From Paenibacillus etheri (lineage in GTDB: Bacteria; Bacillota; Bacilli; Paenibacillales; Paenibacillaceae), in contig NZ_LCZJ02000037.1 of the NCBI RefSeq assembly GCF_001012825.1, forward strand, positions 513,637 through 577,636: a stretch of 64,000 bases of DNA. Reading direction: 5' to 3'. Positions 18,628-28,064 of the stretch are shown in pieces; the first letter of the stretch is position 1, and the number at the start of each line of letters is the position of its first letter. A model generated the notes under the pieces. It made no database searches. It was not told the origin of the DNA and saw nothing but the letters and a program-made list of their open reading frames with translations. Position numbers and translations under genes: made by a program.

Positions 18628-19338
18628 CTATCCTTTGGAGACAAATTTATATCCTATGCCCCAAACCGTTTTAATATATTTCGGTTCTTTAGGATTAATC
18701 TCGACTTTTTTGCGCAAATTAGCAATATGAACGTCCATTGCTCTCTCTGTAACAAACGAATCAAACCCCCGTAATTCATTGAGTAACTCTTCTCTACTAA
18801 AGACCTTTTCTTCATTAGTAATAAACAATCGCATAATCTCAAATTCAGAAAAGGTTGTTTCAACAAAGAAACTATTCACGTAGATCGCTCTTTTCTCGAC
18901 ATCAAGCATAATCGCTTCGCCATTACAACTTAGCGTCGTTGCAATCTCATCCTTGACCTCTGATGTAGACTGATAAAAATGAGTTCGTCTAATCATCGCA
19001 CCGATTTTCGCTGTTAATTCTCTCATACTAAATGGTTTGCAAATGTAATCATCTGCACCTGCCAATAAAGCATCCACTCGTTCGGATACTTCTGTTTTCA
19101 TTGAATCGACCAAGATAGGTACGGTTGAAAAACTGCGTAATTCATTACATAATTCAATTCCGCTTGTATCTGGTAACATCATATCCAAGAGGATAACATC
19201 GGGTGAGAACTCTTTAGCCAAATCAATCCCTTTGCGGCCGTTGTCAGCCGTCTGTACATCAAACCCCTCTTCAGACAAATACATCGCTAACATTTCACCC
19301 ATAATCTGATCGTCTTCTATTATTAATATTTTGTACAT
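18628..19338 (-). CDS. OmpR-family response regulator
   Basis: A 236-residue DNA-binding regulator. The receiver domain has the acidic pair EDD (residues 7-9), phospho-acceptor Asp in LLDMMLP and the conserved Lys in CKPFS. A winged-helix output domain follows (about 140-236, ending IKTVWGIGYKF). The ATG at 19338 was chosen because GTGAGGG sits 5 bases upstream; a GTG four codons earlier has no clear RBS. It lies 166 bases downstream of a hybrid kinase gene on the same strand, its likely partner. Its target genes are unknown. Confidence 0.88.
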   Translation of the reverse strand: MYKILIIEDDQIMGEMLAMYLSEEGFDVQTADNGRKGIDLAKEFSPDVILLDMMLPDTSGIELCNELRSFSTVPILVDSMKTEVSERVDALLAGADDYICKPFSMRELTAKIGAMIRRTHFYQSTSEVKDEIATTLSCNGEAIMLDVEKRAIYVNSFFVETTFSEFEIMRLFITNEEKVFSREELLNELRGFDSFVTERAMDVHIANLRKKVEINPKEPKYIKTVWGIGYKFVSKG

Positions 19339-19504
19339 AACATCCCTCACTTTTCCCAGAGAAACAATATTAATAACCGATTTACTAGAAAATATTTCTT
19401 AATACTCTCCTAGAATTCTCCTCACATTTTGTCGAATAATCAGATATTTATACTTTATTATAAGCATTTATTCAGGGAAATGTTAGGGATTTTGTCTGCT
19501 AATC

Positions 19505-22411
19505 TTAAATTTTATGTACTAGAGCTAACACATCATTTAATTGTTGCCGAAGCTCCTTCATATATTCTTGATACCTTTTCAAATCTATTGAGTTGTTAAG
19601 CTTTTCTTCAAACTGTTTAGAAGCTAAAAAAAGTCTTTCCGCTGAAAGATTCCCCGCAACTCCGCTTAGTGTATGAATCATCCGTTTAGCAGTAGAGTAA
19701 TCCCCCGTTCGTATCGTTTCTTGAAGTTGATCAACAAAACTTACATATTCCCACGCAAACGTTTTAAGCATATGGTGATAAATTGGTATTTTCCCTTCCA
19801 GTCGCTCCATAGCTTTGGGAATATCTAGGTAGGGTAGTGGGACATATTCGCTTAGCATATCTTTCAGTACTTTAGGATCAATTGGCTTAGTAAGCACACC
19901 TTTCATCCCTACGCGATAGCAATTGTTGTGCTCCTCTTTGACGACGCTTGCTGTCATCGCCACGATGGGTAGGCTTTTATACCGTTTATCCTGGCGAACA
20001 TGCAAAGCCGCCTCACAACCATCCATCTCTGGCATATGAACGTCCATTAAGATGAGATCCCATCTTGTTCCATCCAGATTTTTCAATACTTCATGCCCAT
20101 TCCTAGCAATCGTGACCGAAAATCCATGGTCTTGTAACAATTCCACTGCTACTTGTTGATTAATCTCATGATCCTCTGCTAAGAGTATCTTTCCTTTATA
20201 ACCGCTGATAAGAAAATCATCCTTGTGCACAAGCTGGTTAGTTACAAAATACGACTCTTTTTTTTGCTCAAAAGCCGCTTGAAGAGACCTAAATAAATCA
20301 ATTCGATTGATCGGTTTTATCAAGACCGCATTAGGCTGTACTGCCTTTTCAATCCTCGCTAATTCATCCCTTCCGTATTCTGTCGTCATTGCAATAGTTA
20401 TACTATTGCTCCCCCGTATAAGTGCTGCCAGACGACTTAAGGTCTCTACTCCATACATATCCTCCGCTTCCATATCGAGAAAGATAAAGCTATATGTAAT
20501 TTCTCCCGCTTGCTGCTCCAAGTGATGGATTGCCTCCTGCCAACCAGTCAAGCATGTCGGAGATAAGTCCAAGGATTTCACTATAGTAGCTAGATTATTC
20601 CGCATCCTCTCATGATCCTCTACGATCAAGACTGGCAGATCCCCATATCCTTGATTCAGATAGAGGTTATTCCCTCTCTGATTTGATGATATTTCAAAAG
20701 GTAGAGTAAATGAAAAAACACTTCCCTTGCCTAATTCACTAGAAGCATCTAATCTACCACCCATCATCTTAATCAGATTTTGTGAGATCACCAGCCCAAG
20801 CCCTGTTCCCCCATACCTTCTACTCGTTGAATCATCTGCTTGTGTAAAGGGTTCAAATAGAGTGAGTATCTGTTCTGCCGTCAATCCGACCCCTGTATCT
20901 TCAACAACAAAACGTAGGAACATCTCATGCTGTAGCTGATATTCCACCGTTATGCTTAGAGAAACAAATCCACGTTCCGTAAATTTGATCGCGTTGCTGC
21001 ACAAATTCAGCAATACTTGCTCAAGACGATGCGGGTCCCCAATCAATTCCATGGGTATTTCAGATTCAGTCTCGATAATAATTTCCAACTGCTTTGTCCC
21101 CAAATAAATTCCTAACATATCAGATAGCCGTCGTACAATCTCCTCGGGATAAAAGGCCACTTTCTCTATATCCAGCTTCCCTGCTTCTATCTTGGAAAAG
21201 TCCAGAATTCCATTAATTAATCGCAATAATACATGGGACGAAGTATAAATTTTCCCTTGATAGTCTTGTTGCTTAACCGTCATTTTTGTTTTTTGCATTA
21301 ACTCTGACAAGCCGATAATCCCATTCATTGGAGTCCGAATCTCATGGCTCATCCTGGCAAGAAAATGTGTCTTTGCCTTGTTAGCCTCTTCAGCTTCTTC
21401 TTTTGCTTGTACCAGCTCCGCCTGTATCCGTCTTTGCCCATTCAACATGTAATTTAGTAATAAATACAGCAAACTTACAACAATACATACAGAAATCACA
21501 TTTATGATAAGGGATAGTCTTTGAGCATTATTTAATTGTTTTAACGCTTCACTAGTAGGCAGTGCAGTTGCAACCGACCAACCAGAGTAAGCTACAGGGG
21601 CGTATCCTATGTATTCTTTGTGATCGTTAACAGTAGCAATTTGTAACCCTTTCTCGCCAGCAATCATCTCTCCGCCTATATTGTCCAGACCACCTGGTTG
21701 TTCCGAAAGTTTGTCCTTACCAACCAGCTCTTGTCTGGGGTGATACATAATTGTGCCATTCTTTGAAAGTAAAATGGTATACCCGGTTTGACCGATTGGG
21801 TAAGCTTCCATGATACTCGGAATGTCATCCAACAATAGATCAACAGCTATAAAGCCAAGTACGACTTCGTTTTCTACGATTTTCAGAATAGCACTAGTGA
21901 CAAGCCTTCCCGTTATATAATCTATGTACGGCTCTGTAAAGGTGACCTCTTCTGAACTCAGATCATCTTTAAACCATGGACGTTCCTGAGTGTTCCAGTC
22001 CGACGTTGCTACTGCACCTTCACTTCCAATTAAAGAGTTTGCTGTTTTGCTCACAACCCATACAAATTCCACATTGTTATCCAACGCCTTAATTGCATCC
22101 AATTCTGAGGACACATCTTTATAATTAGTGTTGGTACGTACGTCACTTCTTGATGGTGCCGTTTTCAAATACTTAATGATCGTACGGTTCGTACTCATTT
22201 GCCGAACCATAGCTCCTTTTTGCATAAAAAAAGCATTCATCTGATCTGCCAGAGCTTTACTTTGTAATGTTAGCTTGCTCTCAATTTCATCCTTTATTAT
22301 CTTGTTTGTTTGTGACAATACAATGTTTCCCGTTAGGACAAAGGCTATAACAATCGTAATTAACATCAAATAAGTCAACTTTTTCGCATAATTTTCTTCA
22401 AAAATTTTCAT
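19505..22411 (-). CDS. hybrid sensor histidine kinase (dCache-HisKA-HATPase-REC-REC-Hpt)
   Basis: A 968-residue multistep phosphorelay kinase. Helix 1 is about residues 12-32, an extracellular dCache sensor about 38-300, and helix 2 about 302-322. HisKA carries the phospho-His in MSHEIRTPMNG (near 357) and the HATPase domain has boxes LCSNAIKFTE, DTGVGL and GGTGLGL. Two receivers follow (about 600-720 and 745-865), both with acceptor Asp and Lys. A C-terminal Hpt domain has the His in HTLSGVAGN. With the response regulator encoded downstream it makes a complete His-Asp-His-Asp relay. The signal is unknown; the dCache fold suggests a small extracellular molecule. Confidence 0.9.
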   Translation of the reverse strand: MKIFEENYAKKLTYLMLITIVIAFVLTGNIVLSQTNKIIKDEIESKLTLQSKALADQMNAFFMQKGAMVRQMSTNRTIIKYLKTAPSRSDVRTNTNYKDVSSELDAIKALDNNVEFVWVVSKTANSLIGSEGAVATSDWNTQERPWFKDDLSSEEVTFTEPYIDYITGRLVTSAILKIVENEVVLGFIAVDLLLDDIPSIMEAYPIGQTGYTILLSKNGTIMYHPRQELVGKDKLSEQPGGLDNIGGEMIAGEKGLQIATVNDHKEYIGYAPVAYSGWSVATALPTSEALKQLNNAQRLSLIINVISVCIVVSLLYLLLNYMLNGQRRIQAELVQAKEEAEEANKAKTHFLARMSHEIRTPMNGIIGLSELMQKTKMTVKQQDYQGKIYTSSHVLLRLINGILDFSKIEAGKLDIEKVAFYPEEIVRRLSDMLGIYLGTKQLEIIIETESEIPMELIGDPHRLEQVLLNLCSNAIKFTERGFVSLSITVEYQLQHEMFLRFVVEDTGVGLTAEQILTLFEPFTQADDSTSRRYGGTGLGLVISQNLIKMMGGRLDASSELGKGSVFSFTLPFEISSNQRGNNLYLNQGYGDLPVLIVEDHERMRNNLATIVKSLDLSPTCLTGWQEAIHHLEQQAGEITYSFIFLDMEAEDMYGVETLSRLAALIRGSNSITIAMTTEYGRDELARIEKAVQPNAVLIKPINRIDLFRSLQAAFEQKKESYFVTNQLVHKDDFLISGYKGKILLAEDHEINQQVAVELLQDHGFSVTIARNGHEVLKNLDGTRWDLILMDVHMPEMDGCEAALHVRQDKRYKSLPIVAMTASVVKEEHNNCYRVGMKGVLTKPIDPKVLKDMLSEYVPLPYLDIPKAMERLEGKIPIYHHMLKTFAWEYVSFVDQLQETIRTGDYSTAKRMIHTLSGVAGNLSAERLFLASKQFEEKLNNSIDLKRYQEYMKELRQQLNDVLALVHKI

Positions 22412-22760
22412 GATTTACCCCTTTATTTGTGCATGCTTCAAAGTGTAAGAATACTATGATGTGCCAAGGAGCACTACTCTTTATTACTAAAGGTCTATCT
22501 CATTTACGGATAGACTCCTTTTTGCGCTGGAATGAACTCCACTTTGATCTCTGCCGGTTACAAATGTACCTTATTCATCTTATCTCGCTCCTTGATCAAA
22601 TAATGATAAGGCGAGAATAACTCCTGACGAATAGCCAACGGAATAGGTCGGGGAACCTTTTGTTAGGCTGCAGGGGTGAGATGAAAAACCTTGTTGGATG
22701 ATCGTGTAAACGCACTAGTGATTTCAAATCATAGTCTCTGCAAATCCTACACCCTCTCAT
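22412..22760. other. intergenic stretch with an orphan terminator-like hairpin
   Basis: No gene is seen. A plus-strand hairpin (about 22488-22520) pairs TCTATC with GATAGA inside flanking AGG/CCT and is followed by TTTTTGCG. No plus-strand gene precedes it, so it may be left over from a deleted gene. The rest resembles nothing I recognise. Confidence 0.35.
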
Positions 22761-23435
22761 TTATAGAATATCTGTTAGTTCATCCAGGGTATGGACTGTA
22801 TAGTCCGGAGCCTGCTCCTGGTTCCAAGGTTGCTGTTTTCTATTGATCCAGCAGGCCTGAATCCCCGCTCTCTGTGCACCCAGAATATCCGAAGGGGTAT
22901 CACCAATATGGAGAATTTGCCCAGGTTCTACTCCGTACATCTTGATAATCTCCTGAAACATCAGATTGTTGTGGTCGTTCTTGTATGATTTATAGGATTC
23001 CGAAGCAAAGAGACGAATCCTATACTCCCCGTAAAATGGCGGCAGCATATCTTCGTCCGTATCGCTTACAATACAAACCTCATATTTAGCAGTAATATAT
23101 TCAATAAAATCCAGGGTCTCCTTGTAAAATTCCGCTTGTGTATGTTCATGCACCAATATACTTACTGCAGCGGAACTATCATACGTCATATTTAACTCGG
23201 CAAAAACCCGTTCAAAACATTCTCTGTAAATTTCTTTCGTCAGTACAAATGTCTGTTCAGTTCGGATACGTGACGCAATATCAAAATAATGAGCAAGCAG
23301 CATAGACTGGTGCTTCTGTGCAGTCACTATATTATATGGATCCCCCAGAATCTCCTCCCACATTTTTAATGTCCGGTTATCCAAATTGACCAAGGTTTGA
23401 AACATATCCAGACTGATGACTTTAAAATTATTCAT
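22761..23435 (-). CDS. HAD-superfamily hydrolase
   Basis: A 224-residue haloacid-dehalogenase-type phosphatase of the YjjG/YfnB-like subgroup. Motif I is SLDMFQTL (Asp at residue 10), motif II SDTDED, a Lys follows in SYKNDHNN, and motif IV HIGDTPSDILGA. The second Asp of motif I is replaced (DxF rather than DxD). This position often carries the general acid, so a phosphatase role is less certain and a dehalogenase-like or non-classical activity is possible. It starts within the end of the broken acetyltransferase gene, suggesting it was once translationally coupled. Confidence 0.78.
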   Translation of the reverse strand: MNNFKVISLDMFQTLVNLDNRTLKMWEEILGDPYNIVTAQKHQSMLLAHYFDIASRIRTEQTFVLTKEIYRECFERVFAELNMTYDSSAAVSILVHEHTQAEFYKETLDFIEYITAKYEVCIVSDTDEDMLPPFYGEYRIRLFASESYKSYKNDHNNLMFQEIIKMYGVEPGQILHIGDTPSDILGAQRAGIQACWINRKQQPWNQEQAPDYTVHTLDELTDIL

Positions 23436-23825
23436 TACGGCTCACCTCTTTCAAACTGTCATTTAGAAGCTCAAAAGGTTCCATCTGCCCGCTAATTCCG
23501 GATAATGCTCCATCAATTAACTCATATGCCAATACCGCTTCTTCTTTTTCCCCCCTACTACTCCCACATGCGGAACAAAACCAATCTCTTGATAGAAATC
23601 CGTATGTCCGCATACAAATACTGTTGGGGGGATCCCGTTCTCCCGAATGATCAACTTGCTGAACATCAAGTAACCAGCCAGCTCATGATTGGCGTATGCG
23701 ATAAAAGCCAATTCCGGTATGTAAAAGGGGGGGCTTCGAATATGCTCAATCACCCATGACTTATTGAAATTCAATACTCTTCCACTATTTGGAATCCATA
23801 TCAACACTTCGTCTACTTTGCACAT
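23428..23825 (-). pseudogene. GNAT N-acetyltransferase, frameshifted
   Basis: The first frame (23825-23517) reads the acetyltransferase core: LAFIAYANHELAGYLMFSKL, then TDFYQEIGFVPHVG. It then runs into a G/A-rich slippery tract (plus-strand positions about 23540-23556). The expected C-terminus, KEEAVLAYELIDGALSGISG, continues in another frame to the stop at 23428. The acetyl-CoA loop is incomplete, so the N-terminal portion may also be shortened. It is either an inactive gene or a sequencing indel in the homopolymer. Confidence 0.7.
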
Positions 23826-23826
23826 T

Positions 23827-24031
23827 CGTTCCTCCAGTCTTCCCCGAAGTGTATTGGTAACGCATTCGAAAACATCGTTCCAAGCAAACCGATCCTAGTT
23901 CTCACTCATGACCCGTTGTTCCATTTCATAGATAAAGGTAAGCTGGCAGCCGATGGTATCTACAAAGGAATACATTCAGGAAACCATGGCACATTCTTCA
24001 TCTCCAAATGGATTGGCAGGTGTAAATGCTC
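23827..24031 (+). other. unassigned stop-free reading frame
   Basis: One plus-strand frame stays open for about 65 codons and reads like protein (NIVPSKPILVLTHDPLFHF, then KLAADGIYKGIHSGNHGTFF). It has no start codon and I do not recognise the family. It may be the tail of a lost gene or a chance frame. Nothing else is seen between the acetyltransferase remnant and the serine hydrolase. Confidence 0.25.
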
Positions 24032-24151
24032 GATTCCTTATTCGCAGTGAAGTTACTCTGCATGAAACTCTATTGATTGATTGATTAAAATTTATTACGC
24101 TAAGAGGGAACGATAGTTCAACAAAACACTGGCAGGCTAGGACTATGTCCT

Positions 24152-25264
24152 CTATTTGTTCTTCACCGCTTTGACCAAGCTCTCGATAAACCGGATGGGA
24201 AGAGTGGTATCCTGGGGATTCCCGGTGGTAGCCGAGTTCACGACGATCACTAGATCTAGGTCGGGTACGATGGTCAGATATTGGCCGGCATAACCCATAC
24301 CGAAAACTACCTTGTGCCCGCTGTACTGATCCATCCACCAATGGTGGCCATATTCGCCGAAGAACACATTTCCCTCCGAATGCCGAGAGGTCGATTCTCG
24401 GATCCATGCTTCCGAGACGATGCGCTTGCCATCCCACACGCCACGGTTAAGCACCAGTTGGCCAATCTTGGCCAGATCCCTTGGCTTCATCTTTAGGCCG
24501 AAGCCCCCTGAATTCGAATCGTCCGGTGAACGGGGCCACTTCACGCTATCAATGCCGAGAGGACCCAACAGATGCTCCTTGGCAAAATCGAGTTCGGATT
24601 GCCCCGTCGTTTTCCTGAGAATCGCCGCCAGTAATTGGGAACCACCTGTGTTGTAGTTCCATACTTCACCTGGCCTGGAATCCATCGATTGGCTGAGTAC
24701 AAATTGGTTCCAGTCCTTGGTCTCCGTCATAGGCCGGAGCATATAATTCCACTCAGTCCATTCCGGAAAATGCAAGCCACTTGTCATGCTGAGCAAGTGC
24801 TCTAATGTAATGGATCTCTTATCGGGTGAATCGAACAACTCCTTATATTCGGGAAAAAAAGGCTCTATCGGCTCATTTATTCCTTTCAGATAACCTTTGT
24901 CGATAGCTATCCCGATTAAGAGCGATGTCACGCTCTTGGTGATCGAGTTTACAGCCAGCTTGGAATCCGACATGCCGTCCTTGTAATACTCGGAGACGAT
25001 TGTGCCGTCCTTAACAACAAGCATGGAGAGAACTGGTGATTTCTTGGCATATTGCATCACTTCTTCGACTTCTTTGGGATCCATCTCAACCTGCTCAGGA
25101 GTGCCGATTGGCCACTCCCCGTTGGGCAAGTTGATTACCTTGGAGTTGCTGGGGGACGACACAGGGGCTAAGGACTTTTCGGAAGAGCAAGCGGACGTGG
25201 TAAGGATCAGGCTAGCTGCCCCTGCCAACATGGCCAGCTTGGCATAACGGAATATTTCGGTCAT
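24152..25264 (-). CDS. serine hydrolase, class C beta-lactamase-like lipoprotein
   Basis: A 370-residue protein of the beta-lactamase/6-aminohexanoate-dimer hydrolase family. A lipoprotein-type signal ends at TTSAC. The catalytic SxxK is in NSITKSV (near residue 105), the YxN-like motif is YNTGGS and an HHWW segment lies near 310. The ATG at 25264 is taken as start; a GTG four codons earlier is possible. It would act outside the membrane on amide or ester substrates, with peptidoglycan peptides as one option. Direct beta-lactam resistance is not implied. Confidence 0.82.
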   Translation of the reverse strand: MTEIFRYAKLAMLAGAASLILTTSACSSEKSLAPVSSPSNSKVINLPNGEWPIGTPEQVEMDPKEVEEVMQYAKKSPVLSMLVVKDGTIVSEYYKDGMSDSKLAVNSITKSVTSLLIGIAIDKGYLKGINEPIEPFFPEYKELFDSPDKRSITLEHLLSMTSGLHFPEWTEWNYMLRPMTETKDWNQFVLSQSMDSRPGEVWNYNTGGSQLLAAILRKTTGQSELDFAKEHLLGPLGIDSVKWPRSPDDSNSGGFGLKMKPRDLAKIGQLVLNRGVWDGKRIVSEAWIRESTSRHSEGNVFFGEYGHHWWMDQYSGHKVVFGMGYAGQYLTIVPDLDLVIVVNSATTGNPQDTTLPIRFIESLVKAVKNK

Positions 25265-25413
25265 ACATGAACACACCCTTTAAGGTTATTCTTCTATCTC
25301 CCCTTATGGTAGTGTAATGGGCGCGGATCGTCTTCCAATTTCTTGCTACCCGATTAACAATTCTTGCTATAATAGAGATAGGATTGAATCAATAATGGAA
25401 ATAAGGGAGGGCG

Positions 25414-26352
25414 GTGAAACGGATGGTGGCAGCCAAAGCCTTGGAATTGGAATACCGGTACCGGGTCAACCATGTCGTCAACTACATGGAAGAGCATCTT
25501 ACGGATCCATTAACCCTTAAAGAAGTGTCGGAAGTGGGCGCCTTCTCCCCCTTTCACTTCCATCGGGTGTTCAAAGCGGTGATGGGCGAGAACGTGCACG
25601 GGTTTATCCAGCGGATCCGCGTCGAGAAGGCAATCAAGCTACTGTTGTTCCACCCGAACCGGAGCATAACTGATATCGCCTTGGATTGTGGTCTGCAAAC
25701 CCCGGCCCACTTTTGCAGAGTGTTCCGCGAACATACCGGGCTGAGCGCTTCCGAATGCCGGGACAGGTTTCCTCTCCAGACGATTGCGGAACGGTTCAGG
25801 GCCCGACTCACCTTTGAAAAGTCCACCGAACTGTCCCGCAAGCTAGCGGAACTCCCGATCGAGATTCGGAACCTTGCTCCAATGAATGCGATCTACGCCC
25901 GGTATAGGGGAACCATCAATGAAGGAAAAATCAATCCGGACATTACAGGGCTCTTTGAGCGGGTAGCCTCGTGGTTGGACGCGAGAGAAGCACTGAAAAA
26001 AGGAAGCTTGACGGTCGGACTCATCCTCGACGACCCTTTCATCACGCCGGACGGCAGACACAGGTATGACGCTTGCATTACAACGGAGCAACGGATGACA
26101 CCGACTGGCGATCTGGGCATCCGGACGATTCCTGGAGGCAAGTACGCCATTGTGCGGATGACAGACAGACCGGATATGGCGAAAGATCTGCTGCACCTGG
26201 TCTCCATCGAGCGGCTTCCCCTAAGCCCGTATATATGGGACGTTTCACGTCCGGCCCTGGAGATTTACTTCCCCAACTCCCTTCACCATCCGGAGGGACA
26301 GTGCGAAATGGAATTCGGCATCCCGATCAAACTAGATGAAGCCGGCTTCTGA
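25414..26352 (+). CDS. AraC-family regulator with GyrI-like effector domain
   Basis: A 312-residue activator-type regulator. Two AraC helix-turn-helix units span about residues 10-110 (FSPFHFHRVFKAVMGE, then ITDIALDCGLQTPAHFCRVF). A GyrI/SOUL-like small-molecule domain spans about 150-310. The start is GTG at 25414 or ATG at 25423; GGGAGG is 3 bases from the first and 12 from the second, so the choice is unsure. It is divergent from the serine hydrolase, which may be its target. A related gene of the same architecture lies at 26638-27519. Confidence 0.85.
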   Translation: MKRMVAAKALELEYRYRVNHVVNYMEEHLTDPLTLKEVSEVGAFSPFHFHRVFKAVMGENVHGFIQRIRVEKAIKLLLFHPNRSITDIALDCGLQTPAHFCRVFREHTGLSASECRDRFPLQTIAERFRARLTFEKSTELSRKLAELPIEIRNLAPMNAIYARYRGTINEGKINPDITGLFERVASWLDAREALKKGSLTVGLILDDPFITPDGRHRYDACITTEQRMTPTGDLGIRTIPGGKYAIVRMTDRPDMAKDLLHLVSIERLPLSPYIWDVSRPALEIYFPNSLHHPEGQCEMEFGIPIKLDEAGF

Positions 26353-26549
26353 AGTATCAGACACATCTTTTTTCTTAAATCTATCAATTTATCAATATCA
26401 TCGATATTTGCTTTACGATATTTGACATCTCATCACTCCTGAATAAATTGTCTCACATCATTTTACATAGATTTTTATTTGAACTTTCTCGTTAGCTGAA
26501 CGCCCTCTCGTTCCACTGCCAGCAAGGACATCACGTCAAACTGTTCGTC

Positions 26550-26567
26550 CTATTTGTGGTACGGTTC
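26550..26567 (-). repeat. att-like rlmH-tail repeat 1 (distal)
   Basis: Minus strand GAACCGTACCACAAATAG, 15 of 18 identical to the rlmH end. It still reads R-G-E-P-Y-H-K-stop in a short open frame, and all three changes are synonymous. It is the farthest clear copy from rlmH. Confidence 0.75.
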
Positions 26568-26608
26568 ACCGCGCTGTCTGTAACGGCAAGTATCTTTTAT
26601 ATAATGAA

Positions 26609-26627
26609 GACCGCCATAATGGCGGCC
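26609..26627 (-). terminator. terminator-like hairpin after the 27519 AraC gene
   Basis: GGCCGCCAT and ATGGCGGTC form a tight stem on the minus strand, followed by TTCATTAT. It lies 11 bases past the AraC stop codon. Confidence 0.6.
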
Positions 26628-26637
26628 TAAAATTAAA

Positions 26638-27519
26638 TTACGACTTTCTTCTAACCGGGATCCATACTTCGCAAATCGATTCGGTGTGATCATCATTTGC
26701 CCAATAGTACTTCTCCATACATGGTCCTTCAACTTGTTCAAAATCCGAGGATGGGAACCACTCCGAATAAATTGGTTTCCAGACGTTTAGGATTTCTAAC
26801 CCGATCTCCATGTCGTCTGGAATCGATTCTCGACTATCGAACACCGCGTAGCTTTGATTAGGAATCTGAAGGATGTTCAACCCATCCGGTACTCCTCTTC
26901 CTTCTGGCAACTCGACACCCGTCATATAGCTCTTAGTACCATCCTCGCTGAAATCAAAGTAATATCCGTTTAACAGAGAACCTACAGGCCTGCCAACAGT
27001 CTCGTTAATCCGGTCATGTGTGCCATTCTTCCAAATTACCTCCACGAAAGCCGGTATCTCCGTGAAAGGGTCCTTCTTGATGATGACGACCTTGCCGATT
27101 GCTGTTGAAGCCTTTTCCTCGACAATGCGATAGTTCATTTCTGTTTCTCCTTTAATCTGAATTTGAAAGGAGATTCGAGGGAACGCTTTGAGCTTCACAT
27201 TCTTTTTCTTTGCCGCAAGTGGTGTTACGCCATGTATCCGTTGAAATGCTTTGGCAAATGCTTCAGGACTCTCGTAACCATATTTCAGCGCAATATCAAT
27301 GACCTTACTATCCGATCCTGCCAGATCTTCCGCCGCAAGCGTGAGCCTTCGGTTACGCATATATTCGGTCACCGTAAAGCCCGTCAAGGCATGGAATATC
27401 CGCTGAAAATGGTACTTCGAAGTCATTGCGGACCTTGCGATATCGTCGATCTCAATATTCGATTGCAAATTCTCTTCTACGTAATCAATCGCCTGCCGAA
27501 GCAACCGAAGCGTTTCCAC
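26638..27519 (-). CDS. AraC-family regulator with GyrI-like domain (second copy type)
   Basis: A 293-residue regulator with the N-terminal AraC DNA-binding pair (about residues 8-108; KYHFQRIFHALTGFTVTEY and YGYESPEAFAKAF). A GyrI-like effector domain spans about 125-290 (YAVFDSRES, WKPIYSEWFP). Start GTG with AAAGGAG about 11 bases upstream. It is the only gene between att-like repeats 1 and 2. It has the same architecture as the 25414 gene but is clearly divergent in sequence, so it is not a recent duplicate. Confidence 0.87.
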   Translation of the reverse strand: METLRLLRQAIDYVEENLQSNIEIDDIARSAMTSKYHFQRIFHALTGFTVTEYMRNRRLTLAAEDLAGSDSKVIDIALKYGYESPEAFAKAFQRIHGVTPLAAKKKNVKLKAFPRISFQIQIKGETEMNYRIVEEKASTAIGKVVIIKKDPFTEIPAFVEVIWKNGTHDRINETVGRPVGSLLNGYYFDFSEDGTKSYMTGVELPEGRGVPDGLNILQIPNQSYAVFDSRESIPDDMEIGLEILNVWKPIYSEWFPSSDFEQVEGPCMEKYYWANDDHTESICEVWIPVRRKS

Positions 27520-27598
27520 TCGCTCTCATCTCCTTTCATTATTCAGTCTAGAAGAACGGCTGAAGGGATTCCTGTTCGAAAGTGCTTCGTTTTATCTG

Positions 27599-27629
27599 AA
27601 AAACTTACCGCTACTTGTGATACGGTTCA
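27599..27629 (-). repeat. att-like rlmH-tail repeat 2 with extended flank
   Basis: The 18-base core at 27611-27628 (minus GAACCGTATCACAAGTAG) is 17 of 18 identical to the rlmH end and reads Y-G-E-P-Y-H-K-stop. Together with 12 bases beyond the stop and 1 base before the core it matches repeat 3 at 28 of 31 positions. Confidence 0.8.
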
Positions 27630-27960
27630 CCGTAACATCTATAGAGCGAAATCTGGATCTGGCATTCAGAATAAAGAGAATTATCACATCATCGTAAGAG
27701 GATGATAACAATCAACATAATAAATAGGCAATTTAATAGGATCCAGTTGTTTAAGGAGAAAGGCTATGAGCGGTACCGTTCAAGAAATCGCGGCGAATCT
27801 CAGCTCCAACTACTGGATCAGAGCTCGGAGAGGTATCGCGAGATCGAAGATCCTAAAACAAAAATTAGCACTCTGCTCGGTGGATTGCTCAAGCGATACA
27901 GCGAGGAGGGTGATCTGATGAAGCCGGTCGGCTCGTCGATGTAGTGGGCGAATGTGGATT
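27630..27960. other. gene debris next to att-like repeat 2
   Basis: A plus-strand ATG with good RBS (AAGGAGAAAGGCT) at 27764 opens MSGTVQEIAANLSSNYW. The following codons then only make protein-like sense in another frame (SSERYREIEDPKTKISTLLG, ending near 27944). I do not recognise the family. It looks like a short frameshifted fragment butted against the DedA remnant. Confidence 0.35.
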
Positions 27961-28064
27961 TCATCAGGCACAGGCAAACCAATAATACCAAGTGCCAAAC
28001 AGAAGAAAATGGAGATGTACCCGTGTTCTATAATGATGTCCTGTAATAAGGCGATGATGATCAC
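27960..28064 (-). pseudogene. DedA-family membrane protein, N-terminal fragment
   Basis: Read on the minus strand from a GTG, the fragment gives LLQDIIIEHGYISIFFCLAL then GIIGLPVPDEI. This is the N-terminal signature of DedA/YngC-type membrane proteins (about 200 residues when whole). Homology stops near 27960, where the frame runs into unrelated sequence. This is a truncation junction. Confidence 0.65.

Noticed and set aside
26568-26741. Short minus-strand frame ending in RGEPYHK as a truncated rlmH duplicate
   Set aside because: Only the final seven codons resemble RlmH; the rest is the AraC gene in another frame, so it is an att-like relic and not a gene copy.
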